DNA from: Stenotrophomonas sp. 704A1
GTDB lineage: Bacteria; Pseudomonadota; Gammaproteobacteria; Xanthomonadales; Xanthomonadaceae
Direction: 5' to 3'
DNA: 64,000 nt
Assembly (NCBI RefSeq): GCF_030549525.1
Contig: NZ_CP130831.1
Location: forward strand, 310,001-374,000
Position numbers and translations under genes: made by a program. Under the pieces are notes generated by a model that saw only the letters and a program-made list of their open reading frames with translations, was not told the DNA's origin and did no database searches. Positions 33,881 to 42,429 of the stretch are shown piece after piece (positions within the stretch are counted from its first letter, which is position 1; each line of letters starts with the position of its first letter).

Positions 33881-35095
33881 ATGATCGGCAGCGATCGTCC
33901 CTGCCTGGAATGTCCCGTGCCGCCAAGCTGGTTTGCGTCCCTGCTGCGCCCCGCGCCGGATTCGGCGGTGGCCGAACTGTTGCGACGTGGCAAGTCGCCC
34001 TGGAGTGGGGCGATCCACCTGCTGTGGTCGGTGTGGATCTTCCTCACCCCGGTGCTCGGCACGGGTTTCACGCTGCGCTGGCTGCTATTGACACTGGTCA
34101 GCTACCCGCTGTTCCTGCTGCTGTATGCGAAGGTGATGCTGGCACCCCGGCACCGCGCGTGGCGCTACGCGCTGGGCATGATCGCGATGGCGCTGGTACT
34201 GCTGCCGTGGTACCCGTCGGGGCTGAGCTATTTCGTGTTCGGCTGCGTGATGATCCGCATGAGTGGTCGTGGCGGCTGGTGGCTGTACCTGCTGCAGCTG
34301 ACCGGGCTGAATCTGCTGTTCTGCGGCACCGCGCTGTACTTCGGTTACCCGTGGCAGGCCATGGTGTGGATGCCGGCGGTATCGTTCATCGTCGGGCTGG
34401 TGGTGAACGTGGAGGCGTTGAGCCAGCAACGGGACGTTGCCCTGCAGTTGTCCCAGGACGAGGTACGGCGCCTGGCGACCAGCGCCGAGCGCGAGCGTAT
34501 CGGCCGCGACCTGCACGACCTGCTGGGCCATACGCTGTCGTTGATCACGCTGAAGCTGGAACTGGCGCGCAGGCTGTACGACCGCGATGACGCACGTGCG
34601 CGGCAGGAGATCGGCGAAGCCGAGGCCATCGCCCGCGATGCCCTGGCCCAGGTGCGCAGTGCGGTCACCGGCATCCGCGCCAGCGACCTGGCCGGCGAAC
34701 TGGCATCCGCGCGCCTGCTGCTGGAGTGCCAGCAGGTCCACCTGCAGTACGGGCCGCCGCCGCCGATGCCGGTGGAGGTCGAACGCGGGCTGGCGCTGGT
34801 GCTGCGTGAAGCGGCCACCAACATCGTGCGCCATGCGCAGGCAACCCAGGTGCAGGTGGATTTCATGCTGGAGGGACGACAGTTGGCGATGCAGATTCGC
34901 GATGATGGCCGCGGTGGCGTGCAGGCCGAAGGCAACGGCTTGAGCGGCATGCGTGAGCGGGTGGCCGCGCTGGGGGGCCAGCTGGCAATCCAGTCGCCGC
35001 GCGGGGAAGGTACGGTTCTGACGGTGCGCGTGCCCCTGATCGCCGCGACCAGTCCGCTGGCGCCGATGGCAGTGGCAAAGGGAGGCGCAGCATGA
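33881..35095 (+). CDS. DesK/LnrJ-type sensor histidine kinase
   Basis: About 404 aa. Five or six transmembrane helices (about residues 40-175) form a small sensor without a periplasmic domain. They are followed by a HisKA_3 dimerisation domain with ERERIGRDLHDLLGHTLSLITLKLELA (phospho-His in DLHDLLGH) and a HATPase with REAATNIVRHAQA and DDGRGG. HisKA_3 kinases pair with NarL-type regulators; the partner starts in its stop codon. The start is uncertain: ATG 33881 has no ribosome site, and GTG 33917 is possible. Proposed role is sensing membrane stress for the adjacent exporter. Confidence 0.88.
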   Translation: MIGSDRPCLECPVPPSWFASLLRPAPDSAVAELLRRGKSPWSGAIHLLWSVWIFLTPVLGTGFTLRWLLLTLVSYPLFLLLYAKVMLAPRHRAWRYALGMIAMALVLLPWYPSGLSYFVFGCVMIRMSGRGGWWLYLLQLTGLNLLFCGTALYFGYPWQAMVWMPAVSFIVGLVVNVEALSQQRDVALQLSQDEVRRLATSAERERIGRDLHDLLGHTLSLITLKLELARRLYDRDDARARQEIGEAEAIARDALAQVRSAVTGIRASDLAGELASARLLLECQQVHLQYGPPPPMPVEVERGLALVLREAATNIVRHAQATQVQVDFMLEGRQLAMQIRDDGRGGVQAEGNGLSGMRERVAALGGQLAIQSPRGEGTVLTVRVPLIAATSPLAPMAVAKGGAA

Positions 35096-35694
35096 TCCGC
35101 ATCCTGCTGGCCGAGGACCAGGCGATGGTGCGGGGCGCGCTGTCCGCCCTGCTCGGGCTGGAGCCGGACATCGAGGTGCTTGGCAGTGCTGCCGACGGCG
35201 AGGCCGCCTGGCGCATGCTGCAGCAGCTGCAGCCGGACATCCTGGTCACCGACATCGAGATGCCGGGCCTGAGCGGGCTGGAGCTGGCGCAGCGCATCGC
35301 CCGCCACGAACTGCCGATCAAGGTGGTGATCGTGACCACCTTCGCCCGTGCCGGTTTCCTCCGTCGCGCGCTGGAGGCGGGGGTGCTCGGCTACCTGCTG
35401 AAGGACGCACCGGCCGAGAACCTGGCAGACGCGCTGCGCAAGGTGAAGCAGGGCGTCCGCGCGATCGATCCACAGCTGGCACTGGACGCCTGGTCGCAGG
35501 CCGATCCGCTGACCGACCGCGAGCGTCGCGTGCTGCGGCTGGCGGGCGAGGGCCGCACCGCCGGCGAAATCGCCGAACAGCTGGGGCTGTCGCACGGCAC
35601 GGTGCGCAACTACCTGTCCGAGTGCATCGGCAAGCTGGGCGTGGCCAACCGCATCGAGGCCTACCGGCTGGCGCGGCAGAAGGGGTGGTTGTAA
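35092..35694 (+). CDS. NarL/DesR-type response regulator
   Basis: A 200-aa regulator. The receiver domain has D-E-D residues in LAEDQAMVRG and phospho-acceptor D54 in VTDIEMPGLSG; the C-terminal LuxR-type HTH reads LTDRERRVLRLAGEGRTAGEIAEQLGLSHGTVRNYLSECIGKLGVANRIEA. The ATG overlaps the kinase stop (ATGA). It probably activates its own ABC-exporter operon; a palindrome in front of that operon (32111-32122) is a candidate site. Confidence 0.92.
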   Translation: MIRILLAEDQAMVRGALSALLGLEPDIEVLGSAADGEAAWRMLQQLQPDILVTDIEMPGLSGLELAQRIARHELPIKVVIVTTFARAGFLRRALEAGVLGYLLKDAPAENLADALRKVKQGVRAIDPQLALDAWSQADPLTDRERRVLRLAGEGRTAGEIAEQLGLSHGTVRNYLSECIGKLGVANRIEAYRLARQKGWL

Positions 35695-35709
35695 GGGCGC
35701 GATGCGCCG

Positions 35710-35804
35710 GTAGCGCCGGGCCATGCGCGGCGAGCGAAGCGGCCGCCCTTGACCTGCACCTGCACGTGCGACGAAACGATCCGCCGGGCGTGGCCCGGCG
35801 CTAC
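35710..35804. repeat. Inverted pair of GTAG palindromes between convergent genes
   Basis: Plus-strand unit at 35710-35732 (GTAG + GCCGGGCCATGCGCGGC) and minus-strand unit at 35781-35804 (GCCGGGCGTGGCCCGGC + CTAC). They sit between the response regulator and cytochrome b561 genes and can form separate or joint hairpins. Confidence 0.82.
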
Positions 35805-35820
35805 CGATTCGAGGCCCCGT

Positions 35821-36357
35821 TCAATCCTTGCCGCGCGCCATCGCCTGGAACACGCCATCGCGGCGTACCCACAGATGGAACAGCGCTGCACCCACGTGCA
35901 TCAGCACCGTGGCGAACAGTACATAGGCCAGCAGGCTGTGCGCATTGCGCAGGGCGGCATACAGGGCCGGCGTGTGCGGCACGATCGGTGGCAGGTGCAG
36001 GCCGCCCCACAGCACGATCGGGTAGCCGCCGGCCGACAGCATCGCCCAGCCGATCAGCGGCATCGCCAGCATCAGGGCGTACAGCAGCCAATGCGAGGCC
36101 TTGGCGGCCAGCACCTGCCAGGCCGGCAGGTCGGCCGGCAGCGGTGGCGGTCGATGGCGCAATCGGTTGTACAGGCGCAGCAGCACCAGTACGCCGATGG
36201 CGATGCCGAGCGGACGGTGCAGGTCGATCAGCATCGGCCGCAGGTGCAGCGAGGCGACCATGGTCACGCCCACAAACAGCATGGCCAGGATCATCACTGC
36301 CATGGTCCAGTGCAGCACCCGCGCCAGCAGGTTGAAGTGGCCGTTGCCGGTGCTCAT
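35821..36357 (-). CDS. Cytochrome b561
   Basis: A 178-aa membrane cytochrome with four helices. Heme-binding histidines appear in LLARVLHWTMAVMIL, LIDLHRPLGIAIG, KASHWLLYALML and NAHSLLAYVLFATVLMHVGAAL, the pattern of bacterial CybB-type b561. It begins in the stop codon of a catalase-like gene (ATGA), so the two are co-translated. It likely passes electrons across the inner membrane, perhaps to the periplasmic peroxidase. Confidence 0.88.
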   Translation of the reverse strand: MSTGNGHFNLLARVLHWTMAVMILAMLFVGVTMVASLHLRPMLIDLHRPLGIAIGVLVLLRLYNRLRHRPPPLPADLPAWQVLAAKASHWLLYALMLAMPLIGWAMLSAGGYPIVLWGGLHLPPIVPHTPALYAALRNAHSLLAYVLFATVLMHVGAALFHLWVRRDGVFQAMARGKD

Positions 36358-37457
36358 CGTGCGGCCTCCTTCGGTTGCTCGACATTACCGACGGCGCGTT
36401 CGCGCTCACGGCGGTTGAACGACTGCGAATACACCGCCGAGCGCGCTGCCAGGATCGGGTCGTCACTGCCGCGTACACCGTTGGGCAGGATCAGCGGATC
36501 GAAGTTGAGCTGCCCGCAGGCGCCGTGTTCCTGCGACTGCAGCCGATCCAGGCTGAGCACCCCGGCCACCACCTGTTCGCGTGCCTCCGGCCACGGCACC
36601 GATGGATCGTCGATGGCGTCGCCGGGCTCGGCGATGCTGACCACCAGGTTCCAGCGTACCGGGCCGCCGGCCATGCGCTGCTGCATCTCCCTGCTCAGGA
36701 AATCCACGTCGGCCTGCCGGCGTGTGTCGGCATCCATCTCCACCTCCGGCGCCTGCGGCTGCCACCGCCAGCGCACCGCACGCTTCTGGCCCTGCGCATT
36801 GGTGAACCAGAAGCTGTTGACGCTGTTGAAGGTGGTGTTGGCCCAGCTGTCGGTCCACGGCGCGCTCTTGGCCCATTGCTGGAACGCGCGGGCGCTGGGG
36901 TAGGTGTCCAGCACCGCTGCCATCTTCTTCGGGTCCGGCTTGCCGGTGGCCGGGTCGGGAAGCTGTGCGCGGGTCTGTTCGTAGAACGCTTCGGCCGTGG
37001 GCACCGCGAAGAACGGGAAGCTGTTCATCGCCATCCGCCATTCCTGGCCATCGTCGCTGACCATCTGCACGGCGAGGCTGCGAACCCGCGCGGTGTTGTC
37101 GGCGCCGTACGGGTCGCCGCCGCCGATCGACAGGCGGCCCATCACGGGCACGCGGGCCTGCGAGAAGACCCGCGCGCTGGACAGCGCCGGCGCCTGCGCG
37201 CTGGGTTCGAACCAGCCGCTCACGCACACGCCCTTGCTGTGTGCACGGCGGAAACCGGGATGGGCCGGGCCGGTGGCCTCGATGGTGTCGGTGAAGCGCT
37301 GCGCGGTCAGGCGGTCGCCGATCCAGCCGGCCAGCCAGGCGAAGGTCAGCGCCACCGCACCCAGGATGAGCGCGATCAGTGCGATCCAGGGCAGCGGTGA
37401 ATGCCGGCGCGCTGCGCCCGGGGTCTGGCCGGCGCGGGTGTAGCGGAAGAGCGACAT
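36354..37457 (-). CDS. Membrane-anchored catalase-like heme peroxidase (SrpA-type)
   Basis: A 367-aa protein with one N-terminal helix (LPWIALIALILGAVALTFAWL), then a minimal catalase core. The distal histidine lies in RRAHSKGVCVSGWF, substrate-channel residues in FPFFAV, and the proximal heme motif is DDPILAARSAVYSQSFNRR with the axial Tyr. It lacks the long arm and flavodoxin domain of full catalases, as in SrpA-type catalase-related peroxidases. It is coupled to cytochrome b561. The ATG at 37457 has AGGA upstream; the longer frame to 37505 is not supported. Confidence 0.87.
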   Translation of the reverse strand: MSLFRYTRAGQTPGAARRHSPLPWIALIALILGAVALTFAWLAGWIGDRLTAQRFTDTIEATGPAHPGFRRAHSKGVCVSGWFEPSAQAPALSSARVFSQARVPVMGRLSIGGGDPYGADNTARVRSLAVQMVSDDGQEWRMAMNSFPFFAVPTAEAFYEQTRAQLPDPATGKPDPKKMAAVLDTYPSARAFQQWAKSAPWTDSWANTTFNSVNSFWFTNAQGQKRAVRWRWQPQAPEVEMDADTRRQADVDFLSREMQQRMAGGPVRWNLVVSIAEPGDAIDDPSVPWPEAREQVVAGVLSLDRLQSQEHGACGQLNFDPLILPNGVRGSDDPILAARSAVYSQSFNRRERERAVGNVEQPKEAAR

Positions 37458-37565
37458 GGTCGGAGTCCTGCCTTCACGAAGCGTGTGGGTGGGCGACCCG
37501 CACATCCTCGCAGAACCCTTCCAGGCCCGGTATTCAATTTTTCGTCAAGTTTGCCGGCCCATCCG

Positions 37566-37589
37566 GCAGCGCCGGGCCAGGCCCGGCGG
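37566..37589. repeat. Degenerate GTAG-type palindrome after the M17 peptidase gene
   Basis: GCAG followed by GCCGGGCCAGGCCCGGC, a near-perfect hairpin directly after the M17 peptidase stop. It differs from the GTAG elements by the tetranucleotide and the loop. Confidence 0.5.
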
Positions 37590-37594
37590 CCCGA

Positions 37595-38962
37595 TCAGCC
37601 GTAACGCGCCTTCAGCATCGCCCAGGCCGAACGCAGCGCAAGCGCTTCGCCACCGGCCGGGCGGCCCGGGCGCTCACCATCGTTCCAGGCGTATACGTCC
37701 AGATGCGCCCAGCGCTGGCCGTCTTCCAGGAAACGTTCCAGGTACAGCGCCGCGGTCACCGAGCCGGCCATGCGCGAACCGGCGTTGGCCAGGTCGGCGA
37801 TGCCGCTGCTCAGATAACGCAGGTACGGGCGCCATAACGGCATGCGCCAGACCGGATCACGGGTGGCATCGCCGGCCTGCAGCCACTGCTGGGCCACCGT
37901 GTCGTCGTTGCTGAACAGTGCCGGCAGGTCAGGGCCCAGCGCGATGCGCGCGGCACCGGTCAGGGTGGCGAAGTCCAGCACCAGGTCGGGCTTCTGCTCG
38001 CCGGCGAAGGTGAGCGCATCGCACAGGATCACCCGGCCTTCCGCATCGGTGTTGTCGATCTCGATGCTCAGGCCCTTGCGGGTGGCGATCACTTCGCCCG
38101 GGCGGAAGGCATCCGGACCGATTGCGTTTTCCACGGCCGGGATCAGCAGGGTCAGCCGGACCGGCAGCTGCTGCGCCATCACCAGGCCGGCCAGCGCCAG
38201 CGCGTGCGCGGCACCGCCCATGTCCTTCTTCATGTTGCGCATGCCGTCGGCAGGCTTGATGTCCAGGCCGCCGGTATCGAAGCACACGCCCTTGCCGACC
38301 AGCGCCAGCGCCGGATCGGTGTCCTTGCCCCAGCGCAGCACGATCAGTCGCGGCGCGCGGTGCGAGGCGCGGCCAACGGCATGGATGGCCGGGAAGTTCT
38401 GCTGCAGCAGGGCATCGCCGGTGATCGCTTCAATCTGCGCACCATGGGTCTGTGCCAACGCGCGGGCGGCGTCTTCCAGCTGCTGCGGGCCCATGTCTTC
38501 GGTGGGGGTATTGACCCAGTCGCGCACGCGCAGGCTGGCGGCGATCAGATCGGCCACCTCGCCCGAGGGCGCAGCGACCAGCCGGGCCGGTGCGCGGTTG
38601 CGCTTGCGGTAGCGGTCGAAGCGGTAGCTGCCCAGGCCCCAGCCCAGCTGCAGCAGCGCCTGTTCGTCCTCGGGCAGCTCGCTGGCCAGCTGCCACACGC
38701 TGCCTTCCGGCAGGGCGTGCGGGGCATGGGCGTAGCTGTAGGCATCGGCGCGATCACCGACGCCGATCACCGCGCCGGCCAGGCCGTCGTTGCCGGGCAG
38801 CAGGGCCACCGTGTGCGCTGCGCCGGTAAAGCCCTGCGCCGCCAGCCACGCCTGGAGGGCGGCCGGCTGGTCGTTCTTCCACGCCTCGAACCGGGTGCGG
38901 TCAACCACGTGCAGCGGCAATGCCGTGGTGGTATCTGCAGTGAAACCAGTGATCTCGCTCAT
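37595..38962 (-). CDS. M17 leucyl aminopeptidase family protein
   Basis: A 455-aa cytosolic metallopeptidase. The family signature NTDAEGR and the preceding metal-binding blocks VGKGVCFDTGGLDIKPADGMRNMKKDMGGA are intact, as is DFATLTGAARIALG. The N-terminal domain (1-150) is divergent from E. coli PepA, closer to the PepB-like branch. It removes N-terminal residues from peptides. It starts 3 nt after the upstream HAD gene. Confidence 0.92.
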   Translation of the reverse strand: MSEITGFTADTTTALPLHVVDRTRFEAWKNDQPAALQAWLAAQGFTGAAHTVALLPGNDGLAGAVIGVGDRADAYSYAHAPHALPEGSVWQLASELPEDEQALLQLGWGLGSYRFDRYRKRNRAPARLVAAPSGEVADLIAASLRVRDWVNTPTEDMGPQQLEDAARALAQTHGAQIEAITGDALLQQNFPAIHAVGRASHRAPRLIVLRWGKDTDPALALVGKGVCFDTGGLDIKPADGMRNMKKDMGGAAHALALAGLVMAQQLPVRLTLLIPAVENAIGPDAFRPGEVIATRKGLSIEIDNTDAEGRVILCDALTFAGEQKPDLVLDFATLTGAARIALGPDLPALFSNDDTVAQQWLQAGDATRDPVWRMPLWRPYLRYLSSGIADLANAGSRMAGSVTAALYLERFLEDGQRWAHLDVYAWNDGERPGRPAGGEALALRSAWAMLKARYG

Positions 38963-38965
38963 GCG

Positions 38966-39694
38966 TCAGGTACTCCGGGGGGCGTCAGTGCTGTCGGCGT
39001 CGACGTTGGCATCAAGCCAGTCGGCCAGGCCGGTGAGGGTGTCGAACTGCAGGTCGGGCTGCAGCTGCGGATGGTTCCAGGTGGCCGCTTCGCGGTTGAT
39101 CCAGCAACCGCGCAGGCCGGCGGCGATGGCGCCGGCCACATCCATCTCGATGTGGTCACCTACGTGCAGCACCTGCGCCGGGGCAACGCCCAGGCGTTCG
39201 CAGGCCGCGTGGAAGATGCTGGCCGCGGGCTTGGCCGCGCCGTGTTCGCGCGCGCCCAGCTGGAAGCTGAAGTGATGGGCCAGGCCGATGCGCTCCAGGT
39301 CGGCGTTGCCGTTGCTCAACGCCGCTACCGGAACCCGCGCGGCGATGCGTGCCAGGGCGTCGAGGGCGTCGGGGTAGCACTCGACCTGGTTGCGGGCGGC
39401 ATAGAACACCTCGTACGCCGGTTCCAGCAGGTCCAGGCTGGCGCCGCTGTTCTGCAATGCTTCCTGGATCGTCAGCCGGCGCAGCGCGCTCAGGTCGAAA
39501 TGCAGGTGGGGATTGTCGCGGAACGAGCGCTCGCGCAATTCGCGCATCGCCGCCACCGGGTACATCGTGGCGGTGGCGGGGCTGTGTTCGCGCATCCATT
39601 CGTGCAGGACCACGTCGATGCGGGCGCCGATCGGCGCGAACGGCCACAGCGTGTCGTCGAGGTCGAGGGTGATTGCTTGGACTGGGAAATTCAC
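38966..39694 (-). CDS. HAD-superfamily phosphatase (YigB-like)
   Basis: A 242-aa HAD hydrolase. Motif I DLDDTLWPF (nucleophile Asp), motif II ALSNGNAD, motif III Lys in AAKPAASIF and motif IV HVGDHIEMDVAGA are complete. A helical C1-type cap lies at about residues 20-105. YigB-like enzymes dephosphorylate FMN and other phosphates. It is followed closely by the M17 peptidase gene. Confidence 0.88.
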   Translation of the reverse strand: MNFPVQAITLDLDDTLWPFAPIGARIDVVLHEWMREHSPATATMYPVAAMRELRERSFRDNPHLHFDLSALRRLTIQEALQNSGASLDLLEPAYEVFYAARNQVECYPDALDALARIAARVPVAALSNGNADLERIGLAHHFSFQLGAREHGAAKPAASIFHAACERLGVAPAQVLHVGDHIEMDVAGAIAAGLRGCWINREAATWNHPQLQPDLQFDTLTGLADWLDANVDADSTDAPRST

Positions 39695-39759
39695 CCGGTC
39701 ATTCTACCCCTGCCCGCCGGGGCTTTCATGCCGCGCGGCGGGCAGGCACGCAGCCACGG

Positions 39760-40230
39760 TCAGTGGCTGCGCAGGTCGTAGGCGCAGTACAGGATGGTCT
39801 GGCCGTCCAGGCGAGCCACGTTCAGATCGTGCCGGCCCACTTCGCGCGTGTAACTGCCAGCCACCGCCGGCGGCATCTTCGCCAGCGCGGCGACCTTGCT
39901 GATCTCCGTGCTGCCGAAGTACGCCGTGTAACTGTCCACGCCATCCTCGCCGCTGGCGCCGTCGTAGGCGGTCAGGTGGGTCACCGGCAGACCCAGCACC
40001 GTCAGCGGCGTGGCCAGCGTGTAGCCATCGTCGTACGCATCCCGGGTCTTCCTGCCGGCGGGCATCAGCACCTTGGCCATGGCATCGAACTGCTCGGGGG
40101 TGAGATGGCGCTGGCAGGTGATGGCCTCCACCAGCTGGGTGCGGGCCACCTCCGCAGTCGGCGCAGCTGCGGCGAAGGCGGGCGCGGCCAGGCTGGCCAG
40201 AACGAGACATCTACGGGTGAAGGAGAACAT
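39760..40230 (-). CDS. Secreted protein of unknown function
   Basis: About 156 aa with a signal peptide (MFSFTRRCLVLASLAAPAFA). The mature part has a conserved-looking Cys in AITCQRHLTPEQFDAMAKVL and a C-terminal Cys in ILYCAYDLRSH, which could form a disulfide. The middle part resembles a small beta domain (YDDGYTLATPLTVLGLPVTHLTAYDG). No family recognised. The ATG at 40245 is an alternative start but puts five extra residues before a normal signal peptide. Confidence 0.7.
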   Translation of the reverse strand: MFSFTRRCLVLASLAAPAFAAAAPTAEVARTQLVEAITCQRHLTPEQFDAMAKVLMPAGRKTRDAYDDGYTLATPLTVLGLPVTHLTAYDGASGEDGVDSYTAYFGSTEISKVAALAKMPPAVAGSYTREVGRHDLNVARLDGQTILYCAYDLRSH

Positions 40231-40327
40231 GGGGGACGGATCCATCCTGGAAAAAGCGGGCGCATAGTCTGCCAGCCTGGGCTGTCGTGCGGACGCTACG
40301 GTGCGCGCGCCGATCCATGCGCTGCGC

Positions 40328-41434
40328 TCATTCCAGCAGCCGTGCCCAGCCCTGCATGCCGTCCAGGCGTGCCAGCACCAGCTTGATGCAGACCAGCAGC
40401 GGCACCGCCAGCAGCAGGCCGATCATGCCCCAGGCCCAGCCGAACAGCATCAGCGCCAGGATCAGCACCAGGGGTGACAGCTTCATCTGCCGGCCCAGGA
40501 CGATCGGCGTTACCAGCTGACCCTCCAGCGTATGCAGGGCCAGGTAGGCCGCTGCCGGCAGCAGCGCCTGCAGCGGATCGCGGAACTCGACAAAGCCCAT
40601 CAGCAGCATCAGCGCCACGCCGATCAACGGGCCCACGTAGGGCGCGAAGTTCAGCAGTGCCGCCACCGTGCCCCACAGCAGGGCCTCCTGCAGGCCGATG
40701 CCCAGCAGCATCAGGACCCCGGCCAGCAGCAGGCCGACCAGCGTATTGATCACGCTGATGGTCAGCACGTAGCGCGACACCTCGTGTTCGATCGAACGCA
40801 GGATGTCACTGGTGAAGCGCTGCTGCTGCCGGTTCGGGAACAACGCGATGGCCGCGCGCTGCAGGCTCTGCCCGTAGATCATGAAGAACAGCGTCAGCAG
40901 CACCACGGCCAGCACCGACGCAGCCAGCCGCGGTGCGCGGGTCAGCATGCGGTAGGGGTCATCGAGCTGGGTGCGGATCACCTGCACCTTGCGGTTACCG
41001 TCACCCCCGGCCACGCGTGCGAAATTCTCCGCTGCCTGATTGGCCTGCTGCACCGGCTTGGTCAGGTCCTGCACCTGGCGGGCGACCTTGCGCAGCTGCT
41101 GCGGTGCTTCCTGGGCCCAGTCCATGGCCGGGCCGATCAGCTGCACGCTCAGGGCGGTGGTCACGCCCAGGCCGGCACCCAGGACCAGCAGCGCACCGAC
41201 CGCACGCGGAATCCACAGGCGGCGCAGGAAGCGCAGGATCGGGTTGCCGACCAGGGCGAAGAACATCGCCAGCAGCACCGGCAGAATGATGTCCTGCGCG
41301 GCCCACAGGGTGTAGGCCACCGCCAGGGTGGCCAGCACCACCAGCGACATCGGGCCACGCGGACGCGCGGGCGGAGGCGGGGGCGGCGCTTCGTCCGGTT
41401 CGGCGGCCGAGGGGGACAACAGGGACTCGCTCAT
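40328..41434 (-). CDS. AI-2E / PerM family membrane transporter
   Basis: A 368-aa protein. After a Pro-rich cytoplasmic leader it has about seven helices in the AI-2E layout: two at the N-terminus, a long soluble helical stretch (about 110-180), then VLAVVLLTLFFMIYG, VLTISVINTLVGLLLAGVLMLLGI and NFAPYVGPLIGVALMLLMG. The NFAPYVGP motif is the family signature. Members export diverse small molecules or act as Na+/H+ antiporters; substrate unknown. Confidence 0.88.
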   Translation of the reverse strand: MSESLLSPSAAEPDEAPPPPPPARPRGPMSLVVLATLAVAYTLWAAQDIILPVLLAMFFALVGNPILRFLRRLWIPRAVGALLVLGAGLGVTTALSVQLIGPAMDWAQEAPQQLRKVARQVQDLTKPVQQANQAAENFARVAGGDGNRKVQVIRTQLDDPYRMLTRAPRLAASVLAVVLLTLFFMIYGQSLQRAAIALFPNRQQQRFTSDILRSIEHEVSRYVLTISVINTLVGLLLAGVLMLLGIGLQEALLWGTVAALLNFAPYVGPLIGVALMLLMGFVEFRDPLQALLPAAAYLALHTLEGQLVTPIVLGRQMKLSPLVLILALMLFGWAWGMIGLLLAVPLLVCIKLVLARLDGMQGWARLLE

Positions 41435-41501
41435 CGACGCACCGACCGGAAAGGAGCCCCCATTATCCGCCCGCCGCGATCAACGCGGCGGATGCATCCA
41501 G

Positions 41502-41954
41502 TCAACGTTCGGAGACGTCGGTGGCTGCCTCGGCCGGCAGAGGCTCCCGCAGTTCGGGCTCGGCGTCCGGCGCCGCTGCGCGCGCCGGCGCCGGGCCGGT
41601 CGCAGCACCGGGGGCCATCTGCCCGGCGGCTTCATCGGCGGTGTCGGCCGCCTCATCGGCGGTATCGGCGGCGTGTGCGGCCATCGCCGCGGCAAAAGCC
41701 GCCTGGCCGCTGGCGAACAGGTTGGACACCGAACCGACCATCTGCAGCCAGCGTGCGCCGTTGACCTTGCCCGGCACTTCCAGCTTGCCGGCAATGAAGC
41801 CACCGGCCAGGCCGACCACCACGATGCGCAGTGGCGACCAGCCCTGGCGCCAGACCTGGCTGAGCACGCTCCAGTTGTCCTGGGTTTCGCCCATGCGTAC
41901 GGTCACCACCTGTTCGCAGCGCTTGACCCGCCGCTGCAGTGCTCCGAACTTCAT
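41502..41954 (-). CDS. Third gene of a YqjD/YqjE-like trio, unknown function
   Basis: A 150-aa protein with one weak hydrophobic segment (WSPLRIVVVGLAGGFIAGKL) and a second near LFASGQAAFAAAMAA. The C-terminal third is Ala/Pro/Glu-rich low complexity with repeated AADTADEA. It overlaps the preceding gene by 4 nt (ATGA). Position matches yqjK of the E. coli yqjCDEK locus, but sequence similarity was not evident. Confidence 0.65.
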   Translation of the reverse strand: MKFGALQRRVKRCEQVVTVRMGETQDNWSVLSQVWRQGWSPLRIVVVGLAGGFIAGKLEVPGKVNGARWLQMVGSVSNLFASGQAAFAAAMAAHAADTADEAADTADEAAGQMAPGAATGPAPARAAAPDAEPELREPLPAEAATDVSER

Positions 41955-42421
41955 GGCTTGCCCTCCGGCAACTGCACCCCGGCATCGGGATCGTCCTCGC
42001 TGGGCTCGTCGAACAGGCCCAGCTTGGACAGCTGACGCCGGGTGGCGTGCATGCCGGTGTGGTGGAAGAAGTAGGACACCCGCCAGATCGCGTAACCGGT
42101 CACCGCCAGGCTCAGCAGCGAGGTGATCAGCAGGGCCTGCAGCCAGCTCAGCCCCCAGCTCTGCAGCAGGGCGATGAGGGTGGCGGCCATCAGCAGCCAG
42201 GCGGAGGCCCCGAATACGATGCCGACGCCCGCCCACGCCAGTGCCCGCCCGAACGCGCTGCGGGCCAGCGCGAAGTCGGCCGATGCCAACCTGCGCAGCG
42301 AGCGCAGCGTGTGCTTGGCAGAATCGGCGGCGGCCTTGCCGGCCGCGCCGACCTGGCGGATGCTCTCGTCCAGCGGCGGGGTCGCCGCTGGATCGGGGGC
42401 TTGCTTGGACTCTTCGCTCAC
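41951..42421 (-). CDS. YqjE-like (holin_3_6 superfamily) membrane protein
   Basis: About 156 aa from a GTG at 42421. Two long helices (ALAWAGVGIVFGASAWLLMAATLIALL and LQALLITSLLSLAVTGYAIWRVSYFF) are preceded by an amphipathic segment, the layout of YqjE/PF07332 proteins. It lies 8 nt after a DUF883 gene, the same order as yqjD-yqjE. The ORF to 42469 runs back into that gene and is not used. Confidence 0.75.
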   Translation of the reverse strand: MSEESKQAPDPAATPPLDESIRQVGAAGKAAADSAKHTLRSLRRLASADFALARSAFGRALAWAGVGIVFGASAWLLMAATLIALLQSWGLSWLQALLITSLLSLAVTGYAIWRVSYFFHHTGMHATRRQLSKLGLFDEPSEDDPDAGVQLPEGKP

Positions 42422-42429
42422 GCCGCAGC

